Shown: positions 52,774 through 61,216, numbered from the stretch's first letter. The stretch is DNA of 64,000 nucleotides from Thermoactinomyces sp. DSM 45892 (GCF_900107305.1 NZ_FNPL01000017.1:16080-80079); one strand, 5' to 3'. The notes: a model not told the origin generated them from the sequence alone. A program made the numbers and translations.

Positions 52774-53271
52774 TTAACAAATTTCCTTTTTACTAAATAA
52801 GACGATTTGTTTTCGCCAGTTTTGATGTTCTTCTTCGGATAAGAAGGTTCGTTTGGGAATAATGATTGCACAGTTTTTCTGCGTATAGACTAGATAACAT
52901 TTGCGACACTCTATAATCCGATGAATGAGATCCCAACGTATGGACATGCTGGAGATGGTGGATTCAGACTTAAAACTATCTTCTGTTAATTCTACATAGT
53001 ATGCCCCAAAGAAACCATTTTTCTTGGCTTGACGAATACCGCGAAAGAGAAGTGTATCGATCAAAAAGATATATGCCCCTAAGTATATAGGAATCATAAA
53101 CCATTGGAATGGCTGAGTGTCATTCACCTCTCGAAGATAAAAGATAGAGAAGGGGACAATCATGATGATGAAAGCAATTAGGATGCCAGAAGTATTTTGT
53201 AAATAGTGGTATTTTATGAATTGAAGGTAATCTTTTTGTGTGAGTTCATAGGAAGATTTGATATAAAACAC
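52774..53271 (-). CDS. YcxB-like membrane protein
   Basis: The protein has about 165 residues, with two membrane spans in the first half ('SGILIAFIIMIVPFSIFYL' and 'FMIPIYLGAYIFLIDTLLF') and a C-terminal YcxB-type domain with 'YYVELTEDSFKSES', 'IRWDLIHRIIE' and 'IIIPKRTFLSEEEHQNW'. The start is uncertain. GTG 53271 has only AAAGAG directly before it, whereas the clear AGAGGTG would suit an ATC codon at 53262. The rpsT terminator upstream rules out the longer frame. Confidence 0.7.
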   Translation of the reverse strand: MFYIKSSYELTQKDYLQFIKYHYLQNTSGILIAFIIMIVPFSIFYLREVNDTQPFQWFMIPIYLGAYIFLIDTLLFRGIRQAKKNGFFGAYYVELTEDSFKSESTISSMSIRWDLIHRIIECRKCYLVYTQKNCAIIIPKRTFLSEEEHQNWRKQIVLFSKKEIC

Positions 53272-53312
53272 CTCTTTATTTAAAAAAACAAACGATTTGG
53301 ATGTACAAAAAA

Positions 53313-53340
53313 AGCCTTCCCACAGTTTAGGGGGTCGGCT
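53313..53340 (-). terminator. Terminator of rpsT
   Basis: On the minus strand AGCCGACCC pairs with GGGAAGGCT (imperfect), followed by a run of seven T. Confidence 0.8.
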
Positions 53341-53351
53341 GGTTGCTTTCA

Positions 53352-53618
53352 CTACGCCTGAAGCGCTTGAAGCTTTTTCGCTAGACGGGACTTTTTACGA
53401 GCCGCTGCGTTTTTGTGTAATAGACCTTTGGTTACTGCTTTATCCAAAGAACGGCTAGCCTCTTGTAGAGCTTGAACAGCTACGTCCTTGTTGGAAGCAT
53501 CAACTGCGGTGATATACTTTTTCACAGAAGTACGAACAGCGGATTTTTGGGCCGCATTGCGTTCGCGACGTACCTCGTTGGTTTTAGCGCGTTTAATAGC
53601 AGATTTAATGTTAGCCAA
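53352..53618 (-). CDS. rpsT: 30S ribosomal protein S20
   Basis: This 88-residue basic protein begins with a TTG ([15 protein letters not shown]) after GGAGGTG, and has the standard S20 three-helix pattern with '[17 protein letters not shown]' at the end. Longer frames upstream lack ribosome sites. The divergent rpsT-gpr arrangement is conserved in Bacillales. Confidence 0.96.
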   Translation of the reverse strand: MANIKSAIKRAKTNEVRRERNAAQKSAVRTSVKKYITAVDASNKDVAVQALQEASRSLDKAVTKGLLHKNAAARKKSRLAKKLQALQA

Positions 53619-53779
53619 TGAATTCACCTCCAGAGAAAACGTTACGCATCTCATTACGTGCAACATGCAACATTTTAACACGCGTATTGGTAAAAAGCAA
53701 CCAATACAGAGAATTAGAAGATCCATCCTGGGTCAAAATACCATAGAGAAGAAAAGGATGAAAGTAGGTATAGATTATT

Positions 53780-54685
53780 ATGAACCAAGAGCATCAAATT
53801 CAGCTACCCCCTTTTTCGATTCGGACTGATCTTGCTCGTGAGGCCCATGAAATGGCAGTTCAAAAGCATCAAGAGAAAGGACAGAGCCAGATCTCAGGCG
53901 TTCGAATCGAAGAGACAAAAGATCAAGGCATAACAACGAGCTGGATTTGGGTTGATAATCAAGCTGGTGCGCAAGAACTGGGGAAAATGCCTGGAACCTA
54001 TCTTACGATTGAAGTGCCTGCACTACGGGGCAAAGATTCTGTTCTCCAACAGAGAGTAGCGAAACATTTTGCTAAGGAATTTTCTCGTTTTCTCCACGAA
54101 GTTGGGATTGGTCCTGATGCTTCTTGTTTGTTAGTAGGCTTAGGCAATCGAAATGTAACAGCGGATGCACTAGGTCCTTTAGTAGTCGAACATTCTATGA
54201 TTACGAGACATCTTTTTTTATTAGCTCCTGATCAAGTGGCGGAAGGATATCGTTCAGTCGGAGGAATTGCCCCTGGGGTACTCGGGACGACGGGGATGGA
54301 GACGAGCGAAATTATCAATGGAATCGTGCAACATGCTAAACCCGATTTCATTATCGTGTTTGACTCTTTAGCAGCTCGTGCCTTAAATCGTGTAAACACA
54401 ACGATTCAAGTAGCAGATACGGGGATTCATCCTGGATCAGGAGTAGGAAATAATCGCAAGGCAATAAACAAAGAGACCCTAGGAATTCCTGTCATTGCAA
54501 TTGGAATTCCTACTATCATCATTTTGCAGGGATGGAGATACTTCTGTATCTGTAGATTTTTTAAGGCTTGTAGCAGTTTCTCTAGCACAGCTAACAGCTT
54601 CAAAAAATTTTGCGACATCAAAATTAACTTCTACGTCAATAACCCCATCAGAAGATATTCTAATTTCCTCGACAACACTTTGTAA
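53780..54685 (+). CDS. gpr: Germination protease GPR, truncated by an insertion
   Basis: Residues 1 to about 247 match GPR, the protease that digests small acid-soluble spore proteins on germination. Visible: 'RTDLAREAHEM', 'GLGNRNVTADALGPLVVEH' (with Asp129), 'GIAPGVLGTTGMETSEII', 'IIVFDSLAARALNRV' (Asp195), 'ADTGIHPGSGVGN' and 'NKETLGIPVIAIG'. Intact relatives continue after 'GVPTVV' with about 90-120 more residues; here the frame runs into foreign DNA near 54,520 and ends 54 unrelated residues later. The two catalytic aspartates remain, but the C-terminal part is missing. The rest is expected beyond the window, at the far end of the inserted element. Confidence 0.92.
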   Translation: MNQEHQIQLPPFSIRTDLAREAHEMAVQKHQEKGQSQISGVRIEETKDQGITTSWIWVDNQAGAQELGKMPGTYLTIEVPALRGKDSVLQQRVAKHFAKEFSRFLHEVGIGPDASCLLVGLGNRNVTADALGPLVVEHSMITRHLFLLAPDQVAEGYRSVGGIAPGVLGTTGMETSEIINGIVQHAKPDFIIVFDSLAARALNRVNTTIQVADTGIHPGSGVGNNRKAINKETLGIPVIAIGIPTIIILQGWRYFCICRFFKACSSFSSTANSFKKFCDIKINFYVNNPIRRYSNFLDNTL

Positions 54686-56278
54686 CATTTGTCTCTTCTC
54701 TTCTGTGGTTGCAATATCAATCATGTCGCCCCATGCTAATAGTAGGTCTTGGAGTTTTAATACATCAACCTCAGACATTCCATTAGCATCTCGTAACGAC
54801 TTCATTTCCTCATACAACCGTTCAGCAGACTCAAATTCTCTTACGGCTTTTTCGTACAGCTCTGATATTTGATTTTCAGAGTAAGGAGAGCCTTCACCCA
54901 TTAAAATCTTCATTAGATGATTATTAGCATTATCTTTAGCCTTTTTCCATTGTTCCATGTCTTGCTTAGCTTGAACCATTTTTTCTTCAATCTCTTTTGA
55001 AGCGGTCATGGTTTGTTTTTGGATCTCGATCAACACATTAGAGTTAACTAGCTCTTTCAGATACTCTTTGACTCTATCAAGAACTATTTGCTCTATTATT
55101 TTTGACCTGTGGCTACCTTTTTTAGAACCACACGCCGCAACCCCTGCTTTAAGCCTTTTAAGACATCTATAGATGCCGTATAATTCGCCTTTAGCAGTTC
55201 TTTTAGCGTCTAACCAATCCCTTGAGCTACTATACGTATAATTGCTTCCACACTCGCATTTTAGTAGCCCTACTAGTAACCCTTGACCTGTTCCCGTCCT
55301 TCTGGGGGCTACATTTCCAAAGGTAGTACTTCCGGTTCTAGACTTTTTGGTTCTCTGTGCTTTCTCCCAAATATCAGCCGAAACAATTTCGTATTCACTC
55401 CAGTATCTGTCTGAAACTGTTTCTTCGCCTTCTTTGGTATACATCTGATAGGAACCAAATTCACCTTCTACTGTTTTGGTTTTACCATATGAAAGATAGC
55501 CTTTGTACACTGTATTTCTTAAAATCTTTCTAACACCATCAGCTTTCCATTCTCTACCTGTCTTTGTCTTTATTCCTCGTTCGTTTAAATATCCTGCAAT
55601 TCGTAGCATTCCGAGGCCTTCAGATGTATATAATCTATAAATCTCATGTACAACCTCTGCTTCTTTAGGTTCTTTTTTCAGCATATTAGACTTCTCAGGG
55701 TGATTAATGTAGCCATATGGAGGATTGCCGCCCGTCCAGTATCCCTCTTTATGAATCAACTTCATCATATCCGTAACCCTTGTTTTGGTATCCATTGATG
55801 ACTTTTTGGCCGACCAAAACTCAATGAAGTTTAAAATCTCATCACTCTCTTGATTGTTGGTAAACTCTCTATTTTTATCAACAACCCAAATCCTACAGAA
55901 TCGTAGAAACTTGATAGCATGGTTAAGGCTCTCTGTAGACCGTCTACCAATCCTATCTAGCTTGTACACTAGTAAGATGTCATAGAGACCTTTCCTGGCA
56001 TCCTCAAAAGCCTGATTTAACCCTGTTCTCTTGCTTACATGAGTATGAAAGCCTGATACTCCTGCTTCCACATACTCAAGGCCTGTAAATTCCCATTCAG
56101 GTCGATCTTGTATATATTCCATACACTTCTTTTTTTGTAAAGGTAGATCATCTTCATCAATAGAGGTTGGTCTTGCTGATACCTTTCCCGATCTAGAAGC
56201 TTTTTTTATTCTACCTTGACTTGTTTGTTTGTTGGTACTACCCCTCATAAAAACAGCTACCCTTAACTTTTTCGCCAT
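54479..56278 (-). CDS. Large serine recombinase of the gpr element
   Basis: The 599-residue protein starts 'VAVFMRGSTNKQT' (nucleophile Ser14; relatives have RVST, here RGST), with 'LVYKLDRIGRRSTESLNHA' in the resolvase domain. Recombinase domain: 'KADGVRKILRNTVYKGYL'. Zinc ribbon: LLKCECGSNYTYSS, then CLKRLKAGVAAC. Coiled coil at about 415-510. ATG 56278 has AAGGGA 8 bp upstream. Its last 14 codons or so are read from the antisense of gpr, across the junction, so excision would change its C-terminus. Its sigma-A-like promoter suggests vegetative expression. Confidence 0.92.
   Translation of the reverse strand: MAKKLRVAVFMRGSTNKQTSQGRIKKASRSGKVSARPTSIDEDDLPLQKKKCMEYIQDRPEWEFTGLEYVEAGVSGFHTHVSKRTGLNQAFEDARKGLYDILLVYKLDRIGRRSTESLNHAIKFLRFCRIWVVDKNREFTNNQESDEILNFIEFWSAKKSSMDTKTRVTDMMKLIHKEGYWTGGNPPYGYINHPEKSNMLKKEPKEAEVVHEIYRLYTSEGLGMLRIAGYLNERGIKTKTGREWKADGVRKILRNTVYKGYLSYGKTKTVEGEFGSYQMYTKEGEETVSDRYWSEYEIVSADIWEKAQRTKKSRTGSTTFGNVAPRRTGTGQGLLVGLLKCECGSNYTYSSSRDWLDAKRTAKGELYGIYRCLKRLKAGVAACGSKKGSHRSKIIEQIVLDRVKEYLKELVNSNVLIEIQKQTMTASKEIEEKMVQAKQDMEQWKKAKDNANNHLMKILMGEGSPYSENQISELYEKAVREFESAERLYEEMKSLRDANGMSEVDVLKLQDLLLAWGDMIDIATTEEKRQMLQSVVEEIRISSDGVIDVEVNFDVAKFFEAVSCARETATSLKKSTDTEVSPSLQNDDSRNSNCNDRNS
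54509..54530. other. gpr/element junction (attachment-site half)
   Basis: GPR similarity ends after the codons for P-T-I-I (54509-54520). The following bases belong to the recombinase gene's antisense strand. The exact crossover cannot be set without the other end. Confidence 0.6.
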
Positions 56279-56322
56279 TTCATCCATCCCTTTTAAATAC
56301 CTATCGTTTATATATTACAGGT

Positions 56323-56351
56323 ATTATATCGTAGCTGGATATCGTAGGCAA
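56323..56351 (-). promoter_or_regulatory. Sigma-A type promoter of the gpr-element recombinase
   Basis: On the minus strand TTGCCT (56351-56346), 17 bp, TATAAT (56328-56323), 45 bp before the start codon. Confidence 0.6.
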
Positions 56352-56380
56352 TAGAGTTGCTGATCAATAAATAAAAAAGA

Positions 56381-56399
56381 AGAAGTTTTCTTAACTTCT
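56381..56399 (-). terminator. Terminator of the 54-residue gene
   Basis: AGAAGTT / AACTTCT hairpin overlapping the stop codon, followed by TCTTTTTT on the minus strand. Confidence 0.6.
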
Positions 56400-56555
56400 C
56401 CCTGATTTAGAGTTATAATTTTCATCTTGTTTTTGTCTATAGTATCTTGAAGCCAGTTGAATAAATGTATGTTGGAAATCATTTATTCTTTGTTCTAATT
56501 CTATTGACGATAGCTTTTTATTTGATGGTATGATTCTAACTTTATAGTCTGCCAT
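56391..56555 (-). CDS. 54-residue small protein, candidate directionality factor
   Basis: ATG 56555 follows GGAAGGA; 54 codons. The protein begins MADYKVRIIPSNKKLSSIEL and continues with a charged, amphipathic helix ('EQRINDFQHTFIQLASRYY') and a polar tail. It lies just upstream of the recombinase gene in the same orientation but has its own terminator. Size and place match recombination directionality factors such as SprB, but no sequence proof is available. Confidence 0.5.
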   Translation of the reverse strand: MADYKVRIIPSNKKLSSIELEQRINDFQHTFIQLASRYYRQKQDENYNSKSGRS

Positions 56556-57110
56556 GAAATACCAATCCTTCCTTTATGTGCAGTAGTTTTTTCTGAGTAA
56601 CGTTGAATTATTCATTTAAATAAGTAATTAGATAGAGGATGGCAAATGTGACAGTCCACTTTTGACGGTTCATTCTTGACAATCATCACGGTTTTATTTT
56701 TGCCTTGAATCCCCCTCATTATTTAAATAGCGCACAGGTAAGGAGAAAGGGGACATAAACCCCTCATTAATTTTTCGAACACATTACTAAACACATTAGG
56801 AAGAAATCACACGACAAATGAATAGCCTAGGAGAGGATGTAAGCAACAGAGAGAATAAAGGAGGGTAATTTTATAGGGAAACATACTTGTAGTGAATAGG
56901 GGGGGTACAGGGGGACTACCCCTTCGATATACTGGAGAGGAGCCTATTAATAATATCTATGTAAAAAAATACCTAGAAACGAAAAAAGAGCCTATATAGC
57001 TAGGCTCTGATGTAACAAACATAGTGATAAAGTGTTCGATAAGGTTTACATTTTGGAGAAGGAAACAATGAACGAAAAATAATATTATTAATGAAGTCGA
57101 ATAAATAATT
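56556..57110. other. Non-coding stretch with a repeated terminator
   Basis: No convincing gene. It contains AGAGCCTA-tatagc-TAGGCTCT (56987-57008), the terminator of the minus-strand gene at 57111. The 48-bp context 56961-57008 recurs at 58271-58320. Confidence 0.5.
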
Positions 57111-57413
57111 TCAGGGGCCTAAAAGTAAAGTTCCAATAGGAAATAATAGTATTATACTAAATGTTAGGATAAAGTTCCCAGTAATTCCGAAGATAGAAAG
57201 ACGATTTCTTTTTTTTCTCCCAATCTCACCCAAAAATATTCCTACAGGATTGACTACCATTGTATATGCATACAATGGAATTCCTTTGTCAAAGCCATAG
57301 TTAAGACTTGGGATGGTAAGAAAAAGTACCCATAGAGTAATACCTACCACAATAAAAATAACTGAGGAGATGCTCCATATTCCCCAATTTGATTCATGAT
57401 GTTTCTCAATCAT
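57111..57413 (-). CDS. Small three-span membrane protein
   Basis: A 100-residue protein has hydrophobic segments at about 11-33, 42-60 and 72-97 and a basic loop 'GRKKRNRLS'. No family is recognised. ATG 57413 is 8 bp after AGGGAG. It follows the phospholipase-like gene by 40 bp on the same strand and could be its partner or immunity protein; this rests on position only. Confidence 0.5.
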   Translation of the reverse strand: MIEKHHESNWGIWSISSVIFIVVGITLWVLFLTIPSLNYGFDKGIPLYAYTMVVNPVGIFLGEIGRKKRNRLSIFGITGNFILTFSIILLFPIGTLLLGP

Positions 57414-57453
57414 AGTCATTTCTCCCTAATGTAAGGTGGTAAGAAATCAATCT

Positions 57454-58071
57454 TTATGAATTACCTAGTGGTGTTGAAGCCATATCTCTGTTTGAGCAAA
57501 ACCTAATGCCCATCTGCTTATAGAAATAAACATAAACTATAGAAGCAGTGCCTCTTTCTCCCTGCTTCATATAAGGAAAACTCTTGTAAATACCCCACAG
57601 TAAGTTTCTGTCACATGTACAATGAAAGTAGCCAACTTTAGCATAACATAGATCGTGTTCCATACAGCGATGATCTAAATTATCTTTCGGTTTTGGGTTG
57701 TTCCAAGAGTCTCCTCCATGTCCTGGACCACACCAATTACCGTGTACTGGTAGACCTGGCTTTGCTCTACCACGTGGCTTTTTAGGATTTTGGTCGGATG
57801 AAAATTGGTTAAATTCAATCCCGAGTTCTAATTGTTTAGAAGTAGCACCATCTTTTTTTGCTTTTTCTACATCAAAAGTTAGTAAATTATCCTTATTCAT
57901 AGTAATATATTTATCTAAGAAGTCCACGTTATCCTTTAATTCCTGATGGTCTTTTGGGGGAGTGGTAGTTTGGGATTGAGTAGTGGCCCCAAACACAGTA
58001 TTTAAGGGAAGTAAAAAGTACATGGTACATAAAGCAAGCAAAGCAACTAACTTAATTTTTTTAATTAACAA
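57454..58071 (-). CDS. Secreted phospholipase A2-like protein
   Basis: The 205-residue protein has a signal peptide (about 1-29). The domain from about 105 shows phospholipase A2 hallmarks: calcium-loop-like GNWCGPGHGG (111-120) and the catalytic pair in 'RCMEHDLCYAKVG' (His139, Asp140), with more cysteines (CTC near 151, C near 194) for disulfides. PLA2 enzymes release fatty acids from membrane phospholipids. In a secreted bacterial protein it may damage membranes of competitors or hosts. GGAGAG precedes the start. The adjacent small membrane gene may protect the producer. Confidence 0.75.
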   Translation of the reverse strand: MLIKKIKLVALLALCTMYFLLPLNTVFGATTQSQTTTPPKDHQELKDNVDFLDKYITMNKDNLLTFDVEKAKKDGATSKQLELGIEFNQFSSDQNPKKPRGRAKPGLPVHGNWCGPGHGGDSWNNPKPKDNLDHRCMEHDLCYAKVGYFHCTCDRNLLWGIYKSFPYMKQGERGTASIVYVYFYKQMGIRFCSNRDMASTPLGNS

Positions 58072-58270
58072 AATTCTCTCTCCTTTTAATTTTATCTGTT
58101 CTATAGGGATTTAGAATTACCAGGACTAAACCCACAGTATATTTAAGAGATACTCAAATTCTCCAGATTATCATTTAACACTTTATCACGGAGTATATTT
58201 AATAATAGAATACAATATATGTCAATTAGCAAATAAATCCCATATGCAACTAATTAGTTTATATCTAATG

Positions 58271-58320
58271 TCAAAAAAATATCTAGAAAAGAAAAAAGGA
58301 GCCTATATAGTTAGGTCCCT
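58271..58320. repeat. Second copy of a terminator-containing repeat
   Basis: GTCAAAAAAATATCTAGAAA then GAAAAAAGGAGCCTATATAG and TTAGGTCCC is a diverged copy of 56961-57008. Both stand downstream of minus-strand genes of the gpr element. Confidence 0.55.
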
Positions 58321-58388
58321 CATGAATGAACTTGCTATTTGGTTTTTAAAGTATTTAAAAAAGGGAGTACCTTTGTAGCCTACTCTTT

Positions 58389-58541
58389 CTATCCATGTTC
58401 TGGTTCTATCTGAGGTGCTACAAGTTTGGCAATCTTCATAGAAGAATGTGGAGACGAGTTATCGAATACGCCCCACATAAAGAGAGTAGAAACAGCAACA
58501 ACAAAGGAAATGCCCACAAAGACTTTAAGCAATCTCATCAT
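58389..58541 (-). CDS. Phr-like exported signalling pro-peptide
   Basis: This 50-residue protein has a basic start MMRLLK, a hydrophobic export segment (VFVGISFVVAVSTLFMWG) and a polar C-terminal tail ending 'APQIEPEHG'. It overlaps the end of the TPR regulator gene by 17 bp, and its AAGGAG site lies inside that gene. This is the standard arrangement of Rap-Phr, PlcR-PapR and AimR-AimP pairs, so the tail is probably cleaved to an imported signal peptide. The exact mature peptide cannot be told. Confidence 0.72.
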   Translation of the reverse strand: MMRLLKVFVGISFVVAVSTLFMWGVFDNSSPHSSMKIAKLVAPQIEPEHG

Positions 58542-59880
58542 AATAGTAGTCTCCTTTCCACATTGCAGATTCTTGTAATTCAAGAACTTTACTAGCACAT
58601 TTTTGAAACTCATTATCATTAACATTCTGCCATGCATTAGCAAGTCTAGACCATGCTTGATGCTCGTGTTTTTTGAAGTTGTATTGAGATGCAAGTTCCT
58701 GTGCTTGCTGGTAATGCTGAACTGCTGACGAATGATTCTCTTTGTTGATTTCAATATCACCTAAAAATAAAAGAGCATGGAGTAGTTTAGTGATATCGCC
58801 AAGATCAGTTGCCATTGTTCGGGCTACATTAAGGAAGGATTCAGCTTTATCCTGCAAGTTTTGCCTTAAATAAAGCATTCCTAACCGCAAATTACCAGAA
58901 ACAATAGATCGAGGTTCTACCAGACTAGGATTGAACTGAATTGCTAGTAGAAGTCTGTTCTCTGCTTCTTTGAAATCCCCCATAGATGCCAATGTATCAC
59001 CAATGCAAAGCCAAAACTCTAATATCATATTGAAAGAATTGTTCTCTTCTGCTAGTACAAGTCCTTCTTCCGCATACTGTAAGGATTCCTGTAGTTTGCC
59101 TGATTTTCGTGCATACTCTGCCCTCAACCAGTAGTACTTCAATTTAATACTAATATCTTTGACTTGATGAAGAATGGAGCTGAGACTATCTAATGCAATA
59201 ATGCCTTCCATTCTATTCATTTTATTATAAAATACTGATTTATTTAAATATAGCTGATGGAGAACATTTTGTCTATCTCCGTCCTCTATGAATGCTTGGA
59301 TTCCTTGGTCAGTAAACAGCAATGCAGAATTGACATCATTCATTATATACTCGCAATAACTCGTTTCTAAGTAGCAAGCTGATTCAATATTATCTTCCTT
59401 TGGTCGTTCCTCTAGTAAATTGATGGCATATGAGAATAGTTTTTCTGCTTGAATCCATTGGTGTAAGCCTTGTAGACATCTGCCATTTAAGTAGTAAAAC
59501 CAAGGTGCATAATGGTGGGTATCAGAAAGTTGAAGTTGTTCAAGATTGTTTAGAGCCTTTTCGTACTGCTGAAGCTTCACTAGGGTCTCAATTGATTGTA
59601 ATTTAAATTGAATTACAGATAGGTAGTTTCTTTCGTGTTCAAGCATGTCTGAAAGCTCTTCCAAAGAGTGTATACCTAGCTTTTCTAGCAAATAAGTGAT
59701 CATTTCCGTGGTATGCTGATTTGTCCCCCTCTCGATATTAGAGATAGTTGTTACTGATGCTTTACCATCTCCTAAATCCTTCAACCTGAGACCTTTTTCA
59801 TCTCGAACCTTGCGAATCAACATGCCAATCTCTTTACGATTCTCTTCAATAAACTTTGAATCTATTGTAGATGATTTCAA
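58525..59880 (-). CDS. RRNPP-family quorum-sensing regulator (HTH plus TPR)
   Basis: The 451-residue protein has an N-terminal XRE helix-turn-helix ('IGMLIRKVRDEKGLRLKDLG', then SVTTISNIERG) followed by about nine tetratricopeptide-type helix pairs (from about 90), e.g. 'KALNNLEQLQLSDTHHYAP' and 'GDFKEAENRLLLAIQFNPS'. This is the build of PlcR, NprR and AimR, transcription factors switched by short imported peptides. The TTG start follows AAGGGAG. It is coupled to the pro-peptide gene downstream and divergent from a secreted-protein gene, a likely target. On a mobile element it may control excision or cargo, like arbitrium; this is inference. Confidence 0.88.
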   Translation of the reverse strand: MKSSTIDSKFIEENRKEIGMLIRKVRDEKGLRLKDLGDGKASVTTISNIERGTNQHTTEMITYLLEKLGIHSLEELSDMLEHERNYLSVIQFKLQSIETLVKLQQYEKALNNLEQLQLSDTHHYAPWFYYLNGRCLQGLHQWIQAEKLFSYAINLLEERPKEDNIESACYLETSYCEYIMNDVNSALLFTDQGIQAFIEDGDRQNVLHQLYLNKSVFYNKMNRMEGIIALDSLSSILHQVKDISIKLKYYWLRAEYARKSGKLQESLQYAEEGLVLAEENNSFNMILEFWLCIGDTLASMGDFKEAENRLLLAIQFNPSLVEPRSIVSGNLRLGMLYLRQNLQDKAESFLNVARTMATDLGDITKLLHALLFLGDIEINKENHSSAVQHYQQAQELASQYNFKKHEHQAWSRLANAWQNVNDNEFQKCASKVLELQESAMWKGDYYYDEIA

Positions 59881-60370
59881 ACGAGATAGCTCCCTTCAAT
59901 ATATGTATATATATACCTAAAAACGTATACTTAATAATATGTTTAATTATATTATATTTCAACTATTTAATTTAGATTGAATAATGGACTTAATGTAAGT
60001 TCTGCCAACTAAATATAGATGTATACTATGGTTCTATCTGTGCAAAATGTCGAAATAAGTCGATTTTGTTTTGTAATTCAATCGTTATTATGGAAATTCA
60101 ATTAGTTTATGGACAGTTTATAGGTAAAAGTCCGTTATTTAGGTCAAATACGTGTTGAATTCCCATTTTAATTTGGAAATTTCTATTTTATAAAAAATAT
60201 AGACATTACATATTATTTTAATTACAATTTAACTAGGATGATAATTCGATACCGTGGATGATCGATAAAAACTATATATCTATATGGATGTTTCTTGTAT
60301 CGATAACATCACGTATATGAGTTTTCATTATAAAATTATATATAATTAAAATAAGAAAGGTGAGTTTGGA
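59881..60370. promoter_or_regulatory. Divergent control region of regulator and secreted-protein genes
   Basis: An AT-rich 490-bp gap with no gene. TATATATACCTAAAAACG (about 59,906) near the regulator start and ATCGAT-containing segments are possible operators; none can be assigned. Confidence 0.35.
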
Positions 60371-61141
60371 ATGAAGAAAAAGACATTTGGTAGCCTCTTA
60401 GCCCTAACAATGGTGTTTTCTAGTATGACTCAATTTGCTAGCGCTGAAGAAGCAGAGCCTCTAGCTGGTTCGTCTAGCAACCCTACTAAAGCCTCTCAAA
60501 CAGCGAAGTTAAATGACAAGGAAATAAAGCAGGCAGAGAAAGTGTTCAATATGATGGGCATTAAGAAGGATGTTCAAGCAAAGCTCATTGAAAAAATAGG
60601 TAGAGGTGAACTGCTAGATTCTTCTAACCCTGCCATGAAAGGAACAGGAAAAACAACACTTAGTGAAGGTGTTGATAACAATGGTGTTTCTTACTGGCAA
60701 AGAAAGACTGTATATCCAGATGGCTCAGTTACTATGCAATCCGAATCTGGTGGCACATCAAAAGAAATTAAGCCATTAACAAAACCTTCTATTGGCCCAA
60801 ACTCTATCACAGGGGGTACTTCCACTACAGGATCAGGGTATGTGGCATATGAAAATAGATTGGTCTCATATTGGAGTGGTTTTACTGCTAGTAGCTTTAG
60901 AGTAGACTATACTGTTGTAAATGGTGGCAATGATTACATTGATAGGGTTCACTCGTGGGATATATCAGCTGTCGGTTCCGTTTCTGGTGTCTCATTGCAA
61001 GTCGAGAGAGAAAGAGAAAATGGTTCCAAGAAACCTGCATACGCCCAGTTAAGATTTGTTGTTGATAAAATAATTTCAAGCACTTTCTATCACCAAGTAT
61101 TTGTAGGTAAGGATAAAGCATGGGATACAGCCAACTGGTAA
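60371..61141 (+). CDS. Secreted protein of unknown function
   Basis: The 256-residue protein has a signal peptide (about 1-25, ending FASA). A helical middle ('EIKQAEKVFNMMGIKKDVQ') is followed by a beta-rich C-terminal domain with 'SYWQRKTVYPDGSVTM', 'FRVDYTVVNGGNDYIDRV' and 'YHQVFVGKD'. I do not recognise the family with confidence. It is divergent from the quorum-sensing regulator and so may be density-controlled. AAAGGTGAG precedes the ATG. Confidence 0.6.
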   Translation: MKKKTFGSLLALTMVFSSMTQFASAEEAEPLAGSSSNPTKASQTAKLNDKEIKQAEKVFNMMGIKKDVQAKLIEKIGRGELLDSSNPAMKGTGKTTLSEGVDNNGVSYWQRKTVYPDGSVTMQSESGGTSKEIKPLTKPSIGPNSITGGTSTTGSGYVAYENRLVSYWSGFTASSFRVDYTVVNGGNDYIDRVHSWDISAVGSVSGVSLQVERERENGSKKPAYAQLRFVVDKIISSTFYHQVFVGKDKAWDTANW

Positions 61142-61216
61142 AAAATGATTGCTTATTACTTCAACTCATTGTAGAATTTAACATGAATTCTGAATATGGG
61201 GGAAGGATGATATCAG

